DNA of 64,000 nt, from positions 2,483,001 to 2,547,000 of the forward strand of contig NZ_CP012700.1 in assembly GCF_001307295.1 (NCBI RefSeq), read 5' to 3'. The position numbers were made by a program, and so were the translations under genes. Under the pieces are notes generated by a model. That model was given only the letters and a program-made list of their open reading frames with translations, was not told the DNA's origin and made no database searches. The stretch's first letter is position 1. The number at the start of each line of letters is the position of its first letter. This document shows positions 38,469-46,348 of the stretch, piece by piece. Origin of the DNA: Sphingopyxis macrogoltabida. Lineage in GTDB: Bacteria; Pseudomonadota; Alphaproteobacteria; Sphingomonadales; Sphingomonadaceae.

Positions 38469-39961
38469 CCGCCGAACTCGTCGACACGATCCGGACCACG
38501 ATCCAGCCGAACGATCACCCCTATATGAAGGACGCGTGGCGCCCGACCTATAATGAGTGGAACGCGATCTTCGCCAATGGCGATGCCGAGGTGATCGGAA
38601 AGATCCCGACCGACATCGACGGCGTTTACGTGCGCACCGGCGAGAACCAGATCCACGAGCCGATCGGGCGTTATCATCCGTTCGACGGCGACGGCTTCAT
38701 CCACGCCATCTCGTTCAAGGACGGCCGCGCGAGCTATCGCAGCCGCTTCGTGCGCACCAAGGGGTTCGAGGCCGAGAAGGAAGCCGGCCGTTCGCTATGG
38801 GCCGGGCTGATGGAACCGCCGCACAAGTCTACCCGCCACGGCTGGGGGGCGCAGGAGTGGCTCAAGGATTCATCCTCGACCGACGTCGCGATCCACGCGG
38901 GGAAGATTATCTCGACCTTCTACCAGTGCGGCGAGGCGTACCGGCTCGACCCCTTCACGCTCGAACAGTTTGGCACCGAAAGCTGGGTGCCGCTCGACGG
39001 GATTTCTGCACATTGCAAGGTCGACCTCGCGACCGGCGAGCTGATGTTCTTCAACTATTCGAAGCACGCGCCCTATATGCATTATGGCGTCGTGGGGTCG
39101 GACAACAAGCTGAAGCATTATATCCCGGTGCCGCTCGCGGGGCCGCGCCTGCCGCACGACATGGCGTTCACGAAGAATTACACGATCCTCAACGACATGC
39201 CGCTCTACTGGAACGAGGAACTGCTTGAGCGACAGCTGCACGTCGTCCAGTTCCACCCCGACGAAAAGACGCGCTTCGCGATCATCCCGCGGCATGGGCA
39301 GCCCGAGGATATCCGCTGGTTCGAGGCCGAGCCGACCTACACGCTGCATTGGCTCAACGCGTGGGAGGAAAGCGACGAGATCATCCTCGACGGCTATTAT
39401 CAGGAAGAGCCGATGCCGAAGTCCTATCCCAATGCCCCGGAAGGATTGGAGCGGATGATGGCCTATCTCGACCAAGGGTTGCTCAAACCACGCCTTCACC
39501 GCTGGCGATTCAACCTGAAGACCGGCGAGACGACCGAGCAAAGGCTCGACGATCGCGATCTCGAATTCGGCATGTTCAACCACCGCTATGCGGGCAAGCC
39601 CTATCGCTACGCCTATAGCGCGATCCCCGAGCCGGGCTGGTTCCTGTTCCGCGGGCTGGTGAAGCATGACCTCGATGCGGGGACGAGCGAGGAGTATGAA
39701 TTCGGTCCCGGCCGCTTCGGCAGCGAGGCGCCCTTTGCACCGCGCATCGATGCCAAAGACGAGGACGACGGCTATCTCGTCTCCTTCATCGCCGATCTCG
39801 AGACCGACACCAGCGAATGCGTGCTGATCGACGCCAAGAATGTCGGCGCAGGCCCGGTGTGCCGGATCATCCTGCCCGAACGTATCTGCTCGGGCACGCA
39901 CAGCGTCTGGGCGAGCGGCGACGATATCGGCATGGGCGAAAACAGCGTGCTGGCCGCCTGA
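38465..39961 (+). CDS. Carotenoid-oxygenase family dioxygenase
   Basis: A non-haem iron enzyme that splits a C=C bond with O2; relatives cut carotenoids, apocarotenals or lignin-type stilbenes. The 498-residue seven-bladed-propeller protein keeps four candidate iron histidines: H183 (SAHCK), H231 (LPHDM), H295 (LHWLN) and H479 (GTHSVW). Length fits the family. It is coupled by ATGA to the NMO gene and is one base from the acyl-CoA ligase. A CoA ligase right after it suggests the aldehyde or acid product is activated and degraded by the thiolases. Substrate unknown. Confidence 0.88.
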   Translation: MTAELVDTIRTTIQPNDHPYMKDAWRPTYNEWNAIFANGDAEVIGKIPTDIDGVYVRTGENQIHEPIGRYHPFDGDGFIHAISFKDGRASYRSRFVRTKGFEAEKEAGRSLWAGLMEPPHKSTRHGWGAQEWLKDSSSTDVAIHAGKIISTFYQCGEAYRLDPFTLEQFGTESWVPLDGISAHCKVDLATGELMFFNYSKHAPYMHYGVVGSDNKLKHYIPVPLAGPRLPHDMAFTKNYTILNDMPLYWNEELLERQLHVVQFHPDEKTRFAIIPRHGQPEDIRWFEAEPTYTLHWLNAWEESDEIILDGYYQEEPMPKSYPNAPEGLERMMAYLDQGLLKPRLHRWRFNLKTGETTEQRLDDRDLEFGMFNHRYAGKPYRYAYSAIPEPGWFLFRGLVKHDLDAGTSEEYEFGPGRFGSEAPFAPRIDAKDEDDGYLVSFIADLETDTSECVLIDAKNVGAGPVCRIILPERICSGTHSVWASGDDIGMGENSVLAA

Positions 39962-39962
39962 G

Positions 39963-41654
39963 ATGATCGTCGCGGGAGAGGATAAAAGGCGGCGACATCG
40001 CGAGAGCGGCTGGTGGGGCGACGAGACCTTCGCCAGCCTGTTCGCGGCCAATGCCGTAACGCATCCAGACCGGCTGGCGCTGGTCGATGCCCCCAATCGC
40101 GGCGACTTCGCTTTCGGTGAGCCGCAGCGGCTGAATTACGCCGAACTGGCAGCCGAGATCGACCGGCTCGCGGGCGCGCTCGTCAAGGCGGGAATCGGCA
40201 AGGACGACGTGCTGCTTGTCCAGCTTCCCAATATCAGCGAGTTCGTTGCGCTCTATTTTGCGGCCGCGCAGATCGGCGCAATCGTCAGCCCGGCAGCGGT
40301 GCAATATCGCAGCCATGAGCTGAAGGGCATGATCAGCGTGGTCGAGCCCAAAGCCTTCGTTTGCGCGACGCAGGTCAAGGGATGCGACCATGTCGGCGTC
40401 GCGGCGCCATTGCTCGACGGCATCCGGTTAATGACTTTCGGTCCCAACCCACCTGCCGACGCACTCGACCTCTCGACCGCCGCGGGCGACGAAGCCGCCC
40501 TGGCCGCGCATGTCGCCGCGAACCCGGTCGACGCCGACGATATCTTCACCATCTGCTGGACCTCGGGCACCACCGGCGTGCCCAAGGGCGTCCCGCGCAG
40601 CCACAATCACTGGATCGCGGTTGCGGGCGCGGGCTATGAAGCGATGAAGGTCGGGCCCGGCGATGTGCTGCTCAACCCCTTCCCGCTCATCAACATGGCG
40701 AGCATCGGCGGCATCACCATGTGCTGGCTGACCAGCGCGGGGACGATGGTGCTGCACCACCCCTTCGACCCCGGCATCTACCTCAAACAGATCGCGACCG
40801 AGCGGCCGAGCCTGACGATCGCGCCGCCCGCGGTGCTCAACATGCTGCTCCAGAATGAGGCGTTGCTGGCGTCGGTCGACCTCTCCAGCCTGCGCGTCAT
40901 CGCCTCGGGCTCGGCGCCGCTCGCGCCCGCGATGGTGCGCGGCTTTCAGGAAAAGCTCGGCATCATCATCGTCAACGTCTTCGGATCGAACGAGGGGATG
41001 AGCTTCATCACCGGCGAGTGCGACATGCCCGACCCCGACAAGCGCGCGAGCCTGTTCCCGCGGCGCGGCACCTATCAGCGCCCCTATGGCGAGGGCCGCG
41101 CGCCCAATATCGAAAGCCGCCTCGTCCCGCCCGGCGGCGGCGATGCGATCGAGGCCGACGGCGTGTCGGGCGAATTGCAGATCCGCGGGCCGACGCTGTT
41201 CGAGGGCTATTACAACGCGCCCGAGCGCACCGCCGAGGCCTTCACCGACGACGGCTGGTTCCGCACCGGCGACCTGTTCGAGATCGCCGGGGGCGGCGAC
41301 TTCTATCGCTTCGTCGGCCGCTGCAAGGACCTGATCATCCGCGGCGGGGTGAACATTTCGCCCGAGGAGATCGACCAGTTGCTCGGCGGCCATCCGCTCC
41401 TCGCCGAAGCCTGCACCTTCTCGCTCCCCGACCCGACGATGGGCGAGCGTATCGGCCTCGCCTATGTCCCGCGCGGGGCGGACGATGTCGGGATCGGCGA
41501 GGTTGCCGACTATCTGCGCGGCCACGACCTCGCAGTGTTCAAACTGCCCGAGCACCTGTTCCGCTTCGACGCACTGCCGCGCAACGTCACCAACAAGGTG
41601 ATGCGCAGCGAAGTGCGCGAAATGGCGCTCGCCACTCTCGAAAAGGAAGCCTGA
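39963..41654 (+). CDS. AMP-dependent acyl-CoA synthetase / ligase
   Basis: It activates a carboxylic acid to its CoA thioester via an acyl-adenylate. The 563-residue ANL-family protein has the P-loop TSGTTGVPKG at 200-209, GSNEGMSF in the A5 region, FRTGDLFE, the hinge GRCKDLIIRGGVNISPEEI and the C-terminal catalytic-lysine region NVTNKVMRSE. The start at 39963 lies one base after the carotenoid-oxygenase stop. Substrate class (aromatic, fatty or terpenoid acid) cannot be read. Confidence 0.92.
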   Translation: MIVAGEDKRRRHRESGWWGDETFASLFAANAVTHPDRLALVDAPNRGDFAFGEPQRLNYAELAAEIDRLAGALVKAGIGKDDVLLVQLPNISEFVALYFAAAQIGAIVSPAAVQYRSHELKGMISVVEPKAFVCATQVKGCDHVGVAAPLLDGIRLMTFGPNPPADALDLSTAAGDEAALAAHVAANPVDADDIFTICWTSGTTGVPKGVPRSHNHWIAVAGAGYEAMKVGPGDVLLNPFPLINMASIGGITMCWLTSAGTMVLHHPFDPGIYLKQIATERPSLTIAPPAVLNMLLQNEALLASVDLSSLRVIASGSAPLAPAMVRGFQEKLGIIIVNVFGSNEGMSFITGECDMPDPDKRASLFPRRGTYQRPYGEGRAPNIESRLVPPGGGDAIEADGVSGELQIRGPTLFEGYYNAPERTAEAFTDDGWFRTGDLFEIAGGGDFYRFVGRCKDLIIRGGVNISPEEIDQLLGGHPLLAEACTFSLPDPTMGERIGLAYVPRGADDVGIGEVADYLRGHDLAVFKLPEHLFRFDALPRNVTNKVMRSEVREMALATLEKEA

Positions 41655-41655
41655 C

Positions 41656-42885
41656 ATGGCAAAGGACGTCTTCATCCTCGGCGGCGCGCAGACCGATTTT
41701 TCGCGCAACCTCGAACGCGAAGGCGGCGGCTTGTTCGAGCTGTTTCGCGACGTTGCCGAAGCAGCGTTCGTCGCGACGGGGATCGAGCCCAAGGAAGTCG
41801 AGACCGCGCATGTCGGCAATTTCGTCGGCGAGCTTTTCGCGGGACAGGGCCAGCTCGGCGGCTTCTTCGGTCATGTCCACCCCGACCTCGCGGGCATCCC
41901 CGCATCGCGCCACGAGGCCGCCTGTGCGTCGGGCAGCATCGCGATCCTCGCCGCCGCGGCGGAAATCGAAGCTGAACGCTATGGCCTTGCGCTCGTGCTC
42001 GGCATCGAACTGATGCGCAACGTTCCCGGCCAGCGCGCCGCCGAATATCTCGGCGCCGCGGCTTGGGCTGGCCGCGAGGCGCAGGAGGCGCGGTACCTCT
42101 GGCCGTATATGTTCGCGCGCGTTGCCGAGGAATATGAGGAACGCTTCGGGCTCGACCGCGTGCATCTGCGCGGCATTTCGGCCAATAATTTTGCCAATGC
42201 CAAGAGGAACCCGAACTCGCAGACCCGCGGCTGGGCGGTGACTGACGATCATCTCGGCGAGAATGACGAGGTTAATCCGCTGATCGAAGGTTCGCTCCGC
42301 AAGTCCGATTGCGGGCAAGTCACCGACGGCGCTGCCGCGATCTTCCTCGCCTCGCGTGAGGTCGCCGAAACATATGCGAAGCGCCGCAGTATCCCCTTGG
42401 AGAGCATTCCGCGCATCAAGGGCTGGGGCCACGCCACCGCGCCGCTGCTCTATTCGACCAAGGTCGCGGACAGCCGCGGCGGCGACTATGTCTTCCCGAG
42501 CGTGCGCAAGGCGATGATGGACGCGCTGCGCCGCGCCGAGATGCCCGACATCTATGCCTGCGACGGGGTCGAGGTGCACGACTGTTTCTCGATCACCGAA
42601 TATATGGCGATCGACCATTTCGGCATCACCAAGCCGGGCGAAAGCTGGCGCGCGGTCGAGGACGGGACGATTGCATTGAGCGGCAAGCTGCCAGTCAATC
42701 CGTCGGGCGGGCTGATCGGGCTGGGGCACCCGGTGGGCGCGACGGGGGTGCGAATGCTGCTCGACAGTTGGCGGCAGGTCACCGGGAATGCCGGCGATTA
42801 TCAGGTCGAAGGCGCGAAGAATTTCGCGACCTTCAACGTCGGCGGCAGCGCGACGACCGCGGTCAGCTTCGTCGTCGGCACGTGA
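41656..42885 (+). CDS. SCP-x-type thiolase
   Basis: It performs CoA-dependent cleavage of a beta-ketoacyl-CoA. The 409-residue protein has nucleophile C90 in HEAACASGSIAI, the SCP2-thiolase motif VEVHDCFSITE in place of the classical NEAF, and the C-terminal LIGLGHPVGATGVR. It starts one base after the ligase stop codon. SCP-x thiolases often act on branched or sterol-like side chains, which fits a bulky substrate. Confidence 0.9.
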   Translation: MAKDVFILGGAQTDFSRNLEREGGGLFELFRDVAEAAFVATGIEPKEVETAHVGNFVGELFAGQGQLGGFFGHVHPDLAGIPASRHEAACASGSIAILAAAAEIEAERYGLALVLGIELMRNVPGQRAAEYLGAAAWAGREAQEARYLWPYMFARVAEEYEERFGLDRVHLRGISANNFANAKRNPNSQTRGWAVTDDHLGENDEVNPLIEGSLRKSDCGQVTDGAAAIFLASREVAETYAKRRSIPLESIPRIKGWGHATAPLLYSTKVADSRGGDYVFPSVRKAMMDALRRAEMPDIYACDGVEVHDCFSITEYMAIDHFGITKPGESWRAVEDGTIALSGKLPVNPSGGLIGLGHPVGATGVRMLLDSWRQVTGNAGDYQVEGAKNFATFNVGGSATTAVSFVVGT

Positions 42886-42886
42886 T

Positions 42887-44053
42887 TTGATCGACGTTTA
42901 CATCTACGACGCGGTCCGCACGCCGCGCGGCAAGGCGCGGCCCGATGGCGGGCTCGCGGGCCTGAGCCCGCATGAACTGGTGCGCCAGCAAGTAGCGGCG
43001 CTGGTCACGCGTTGCGGCGACTTCGCGCCCGAGGCGCTGATCCTCGGCTGCGTCACGCAGAGCGGCGCACAGGGCGGACATATCGCGATGCTGGCGAAGC
43101 TGCATGCGGGACTGCCCGACGCCTGCGCCGCGCACAGCATCAACAATTATTGCGCCTCGGGGCTGTCGGCGATCGGTCAGGCGGTGGCGAAGGTGGCGAG
43201 CAGCGAAGCCGCCGTCATTCTCGCGGGCGGCGTCGAGTCGATGAGCCAGAGCCCGTTCCTCGGCGATCAGGCGAGCTTCTATGCGAATGCGGAACTGCCC
43301 CCGCGGGCGCGTTTCGTGCCGCCAGTGCTTGCCGCTGATCGGCTCGCGTCGGCCGAGGGGATCACGCGCGCCGAACTCGATGCAGTCACTCTCGCGTCGC
43401 AGCAGAAAGCGGCGGCGACCGAACGCAATCCGCTGCTCCAGCATTCGCGCATCGCGACCGGTGCGCTCGCCGGCGAGGAGTGTATCCGGCCACAAACCAC
43501 GGCGGAATCGCTTGCCGCCGCACCGCCGGTCTTCGGCGCACTGCAGGAAGAATATGCGGGCGCGCTCGAAGACGCACGCTTCGAACCGCGCCACGGTATC
43601 GCGCACGCGCCGCCGATCTGCGATGGCGCGGGTCTCGCGCTCGTCGGCGCCGAAGGCCTCGGCCCCGCGCCGCGCGCCCGCGTCGTCGCCTTTGCCGAAA
43701 GCGGCGGCGACCCCGCCGCCTCGCTGACCGCCGGGTTCGCGGCGATGGACAAGGTACTGGCGCGCACCGGCATGACGCTGGCCGACATGGATCGCATCGA
43801 ATTCATGGAGGCGTTCGCGGTCACCATCGCCAAATTCCTCCGCGACCGCGACGCCGACCCCTCACGCGTCAACGTCAGCGGCGGCCATCTCGCCAAAGGC
43901 CATCCGATGGGCGCCAGCGGCGCGATCCTGACTTCGACCCTGCTCGATGCGCTCGATGCATGCGCCGGTCGATACGGCCTTGTCGTGCTGACCGGCGCGA
44001 TGGGCGTGGGCGCCGCGATGATCGTCGAACGGCTGGATGGTGCAGGCGGCTGA
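42887..44053 (+). CDS. Thiolase-family acetyl-CoA acyltransferase, atypical active site
   Basis: A 388-residue thiolase homologue. Nucleophile C89 (NNYCASGLSAI) and the C-terminal His loop GGHLAKGHPMGASGA are present. The usual NEAF is FMEAFA and the terminal CxGxG is replaced by TGAMGVGAA, so the second catalytic Cys and the Asn are missing. The start is read as TTG at 42887 (MIDVYIYDAVRTP): it lies one base after the previous stop codon and begins the family N-terminus. No in-frame ATG or GTG fits. It may work poorly as a degradative thiolase, or as a synthase-like or partner subunit. Confidence 0.85.
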   Translation: MIDVYIYDAVRTPRGKARPDGGLAGLSPHELVRQQVAALVTRCGDFAPEALILGCVTQSGAQGGHIAMLAKLHAGLPDACAAHSINNYCASGLSAIGQAVAKVASSEAAVILAGGVESMSQSPFLGDQASFYANAELPPRARFVPPVLAADRLASAEGITRAELDAVTLASQQKAAATERNPLLQHSRIATGALAGEECIRPQTTAESLAAAPPVFGALQEEYAGALEDARFEPRHGIAHAPPICDGAGLALVGAEGLGPAPRARVVAFAESGGDPAASLTAGFAAMDKVLARTGMTLADMDRIEFMEAFAVTIAKFLRDRDADPSRVNVSGGHLAKGHPMGASGAILTSTLLDALDACAGRYGLVVLTGAMGVGAAMIVERLDGAGG

Positions 44054-44063
44054 CACCTACCCC

Positions 44064-44124
44064 TTGCAAAATGACACAGTCATTCCTATGAATGACTTGT
44101 ATATATTTTGTTCGGATGAATGAC
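44064..44124 (+). promoter_or_regulatory. Promoter/operator of the Xre-RES pair
   Basis: A TTGCAA (44064) and TATGAA (44087) separated by 17 bases give a plausible promoter. Overlapping and following it are repeats of one heptamer: an inverted pair AATGAC-ACA-GTCATT (44070-44084), then GAATGAC at 44090 and again at 44118. Such repeats are typical of antitoxin autorepression sites. The start codon at 44116 overlaps the last copy. Confidence 0.6.
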
Positions 44125-44499
44125 ATGGCAACCCAACTCGCCAAGCAGGCCGATCAGGGCCGCATCCTCTCCGAAGCGGTCGTGCGCATCGCCGCCTGCT
44201 GGCGGCTGACCAACGAACAGCTCGGCGCGATCCTCGGCCTCTCGTCCGCCACCGCGTCGCGGCTGCGGTCGGGCAGCGTGCGGCTCGACCGGTCGGGCAA
44301 GGAATTCGAGCTCGGCCAGTATCTGGTTCGCCTGTTCCGCAGCCTCGACGCGCTGATGGGCAGCGACGATGCCGCGTCGATTTCGTGGCTCAAGACCGCG
44401 AACCTCGACCTCGGCGGCCGGCCGATCGACCTTGTCCGCTCGATCCGCGGTCTCAGCGATGTGGCCGACTATGTCGACGACTATCGCGCGCAGGTCTGA
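44116..44499 (+). CDS. MbcA/ParS/Xre-type antitoxin
   Basis: A 127-residue antitoxin. The N-terminal half has a Xre-like helix-turn-helix (WRLTNEQLGAILGLSSATASRLRSG) and the C-terminal half the MbcA/ParS toxin-binding domain (LVRLFRSLDALMGSDDAASISWLKT). The start could be 44116 or the ATG three codons later; the upstream ATG at 44092 would put coding sequence into the promoter. The 3' end overlaps the RES gene by 29 bases, the usual coupling. It should neutralise the toxin and repress its own promoter. Confidence 0.88.
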   Translation: MNDMATQLAKQADQGRILSEAVVRIAACWRLTNEQLGAILGLSSATASRLRSGSVRLDRSGKEFELGQYLVRLFRSLDALMGSDDAASISWLKTANLDLGGRPIDLVRSIRGLSDVADYVDDYRAQV

Positions 44500-45223
44500 C
44501 ATCGTCCCGACGGCGGCCAATTTCTGGCCCTATCGCGCCAAGCTCTGGCGGCTGGTCGAGGCGCAGCACCGGATCTCGACCAATCGCCTCACGGGAACCG
44601 CCGGCGATCAGGCGGTGCTCGAACAGCTCGTCGAGGAGGTGAAGCCGCCCCTGCCCCGCGCGGCGCGCGATCTGCACTATCTTCTCGCCACCCCCTTTCG
44701 CTACGGCTATAAAAAGGCATCGCGCTTTCGCCGGGCGAACGAGCGCCCCGGCATCTTCTACGCCGCCGAACAGGCCGCGACCGCGGTCGCCGAGACCGCC
44801 TATTGGCGGCTGCTGTTCTTTTCGCGTTCACCGGGGTTCCAGCCGCCACGCACGACGGTCGAGCATTCGGCGATTTCGGTCCCCGTGGCCCTCGACCGCG
44901 GGCTCGACCTGACCGCCGCGCCCTTTACCGACGACGCGACGCTGTGGATGCACCCCGACGACTACACGGCGTGCCAGGCCTTTGCCGCCGACGCGCGCAG
45001 CATCGATGCACAGTCGATCCGCTATGCCTCGGTGCGCGACCCAGACCACCGCGCCAATATAGCCTTGCTCGATCCCGCCGCCTTTGCCGCGCGCGCGCCG
45101 AAGATCGAGCAGACCTGGCATTTCCGGCTGGAGAACGGCACGATGACCGCGCTCGCGGCGCTGCCGTCGAACGCGCGCCACAGCTTCACCTTCGAACAGT
45201 TCGGGCTTGAACCGCCGGGCTAG
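44471..45223 (+). CDS. RES-domain toxin
   Basis: RES toxins degrade NAD+ (as hydrolase or phosphorylase) and stop growth when free of antitoxin; this is established for characterised RES/Xre pairs. The 250-residue protein has the family core ERPGIFYAAEQAATAVAETAYWR, giving the conserved Arg and Glu, and downstream Ser-containing strands. It is longer than minimal RES proteins (about 150-230). The start at 44471 overlaps the antitoxin. Its stop overlaps that of the thioesterase gene on the other strand by four bases (CTAG). Confidence 0.85.
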   Translation: MSTTIARRSDIVPTAANFWPYRAKLWRLVEAQHRISTNRLTGTAGDQAVLEQLVEEVKPPLPRAARDLHYLLATPFRYGYKKASRFRRANERPGIFYAAEQAATAVAETAYWRLLFFSRSPGFQPPRTTVEHSAISVPVALDRGLDLTAAPFTDDATLWMHPDDYTACQAFAADARSIDAQSIRYASVRDPDHRANIALLDPAAFAARAPKIEQTWHFRLENGTMTALAALPSNARHSFTFEQFGLEPPG

Positions 45224-45648
45224 GCGATCGCCAGCGACGACAGGAAGGCCCGGATCGCTTCGGCGATCGGAGCGGCACCCGCCCGCCCCGTCGATACCAC
45301 CGTGCTGTCGGCGATACCGATGCATTTGCCATCGATGAACAGGCCTTGCGCGATCACGAGCGAACGCTCGCCAATGCGCAATATCCCCGTCCCGACGTCG
45401 ATCGTCCCCGGATAGCGCGCCTGCCCGAGAAAGCTGGTGTTGACGTTCGCGATGACGAGGGCGCTGCGGTCGTCCTTCGTCACCAGTTCGCGCGCCTCGG
45501 CGAGCAGTTCGAAACGCGCCTCTTCGTAAAATTGTCCGGTCGCGACATTGTTGAGGTGGCGGAACATGTCGACATCGGAAAAGCGGATCGGCACCGCCTT
45601 AAGGCGCGGATAGGTGGCCGGATCGAGCCTATATGCTTCGGGTTTCAT
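45220..45648 (-). CDS. Hotdog-fold acyl-CoA thioesterase (4HBT-like)
   Basis: It hydrolyses acyl-CoA or aryl-CoA thioesters. The 142-residue single-domain protein has the 4HBT-type signature IRFSDVDMFRHLNN with the catalytic Asp, then VIANVNTSFLGQARYPGTIDV. Its start codon overlaps the stop of the upstream hydrolase (ATGA), so they form one transcript. It may release free acid from the CoA pathway in this region. Substrate unknown. Confidence 0.82.
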   Translation of the reverse strand: MKPEAYRLDPATYPRLKAVPIRFSDVDMFRHLNNVATGQFYEEARFELLAEARELVTKDDRSALVIANVNTSFLGQARYPGTIDVGTGILRIGERSLVIAQGLFIDGKCIGIADSTVVSTGRAGAAPIAEAIRAFLSSLAIA

Positions 45649-46322
45649 GACGCCATCCTTTCGCGCCAGGCGGCGATCGCTGCGGCCGTCGCGACGGGCG
45701 CTTCACGCTGGGGAATATGACCGCAGCCGGGAATGAGGTGCAACAGCGCCTCAGGCAGGGCCGCCGCCATCTCGCGCGACCGGTCGGGCGGAACGATGGC
45801 ATCGTCCTCACCCGCCAGCACCAAGGCGGGGACCGCCAGCGTTGCCAGCAATCCGCAGCGATCAGCGCGCGTCATCGCCGCCGCTTGCTGCCCGGCGAAG
45901 CGTTCGCCGCCGCAGCGCAGCAGCATCGCGTGCGTATCGGAGAGCAGGCCGGCATCGGCGCGGCTCGTCCGCGACAGCATCGCGCGGGCGAGGCGATTGG
46001 CGAGCGCCGGAAAATCGGCGCGTGCCTGCTCGATCGCCGTGCGGCGTCCCGCCTTCGCCGCGTCACCGTCGGCGGTGCAGGCGCTGCTCAGCAAGGCGAG
46101 GCCCGCAAGCCGTTCCAGCATCCGCGCCGCGATTTCGAGCGCGACGTAGCCGCCCATCGAATGGCCGCAGAGCGCGAAGCGGGCGGGAAGCTCGGCAGCG
46201 ATCGCATCGGCCATCGCGTCGATCGTCGGTTCGACGGGCACGAAGATGCGATCGACGGGCATGCCCTGCCAGCTCGCCTCGTCGGTCGCGATGCCGCAGA
46301 TCGCGATCACCGGAACGTCCAT
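45645..46322 (-). CDS. Alpha/beta-hydrolase
   Basis: A 225-residue short alpha/beta-hydrolase. The nucleophile elbow is LCGHSMGGYVALEIA (Ser near residue 55), LVLAGEDDAIVPPDRS contains the acid residue, and LIPGCGHIPQREAP has the catalytic His. The fold resembles ester or C-C bond hydrolases of aromatic meta-cleavage pathways, but substrate cannot be read. It follows the HpaB-like gene and overlaps the thioesterase by four bases. Confidence 0.82.
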   Translation of the reverse strand: MDVPVIAICGIATDEASWQGMPVDRIFVPVEPTIDAMADAIAAELPARFALCGHSMGGYVALEIAARMLERLAGLALLSSACTADGDAAKAGRRTAIEQARADFPALANRLARAMLSRTSRADAGLLSDTHAMLLRCGGERFAGQQAAAMTRADRCGLLATLAVPALVLAGEDDAIVPPDRSREMAAALPEALLHLIPGCGHIPQREAPVATAAAIAAWRERMAS

Positions 46323-46348
46323 CGTCTCTCCTCCCGGCCGCGACGCCG

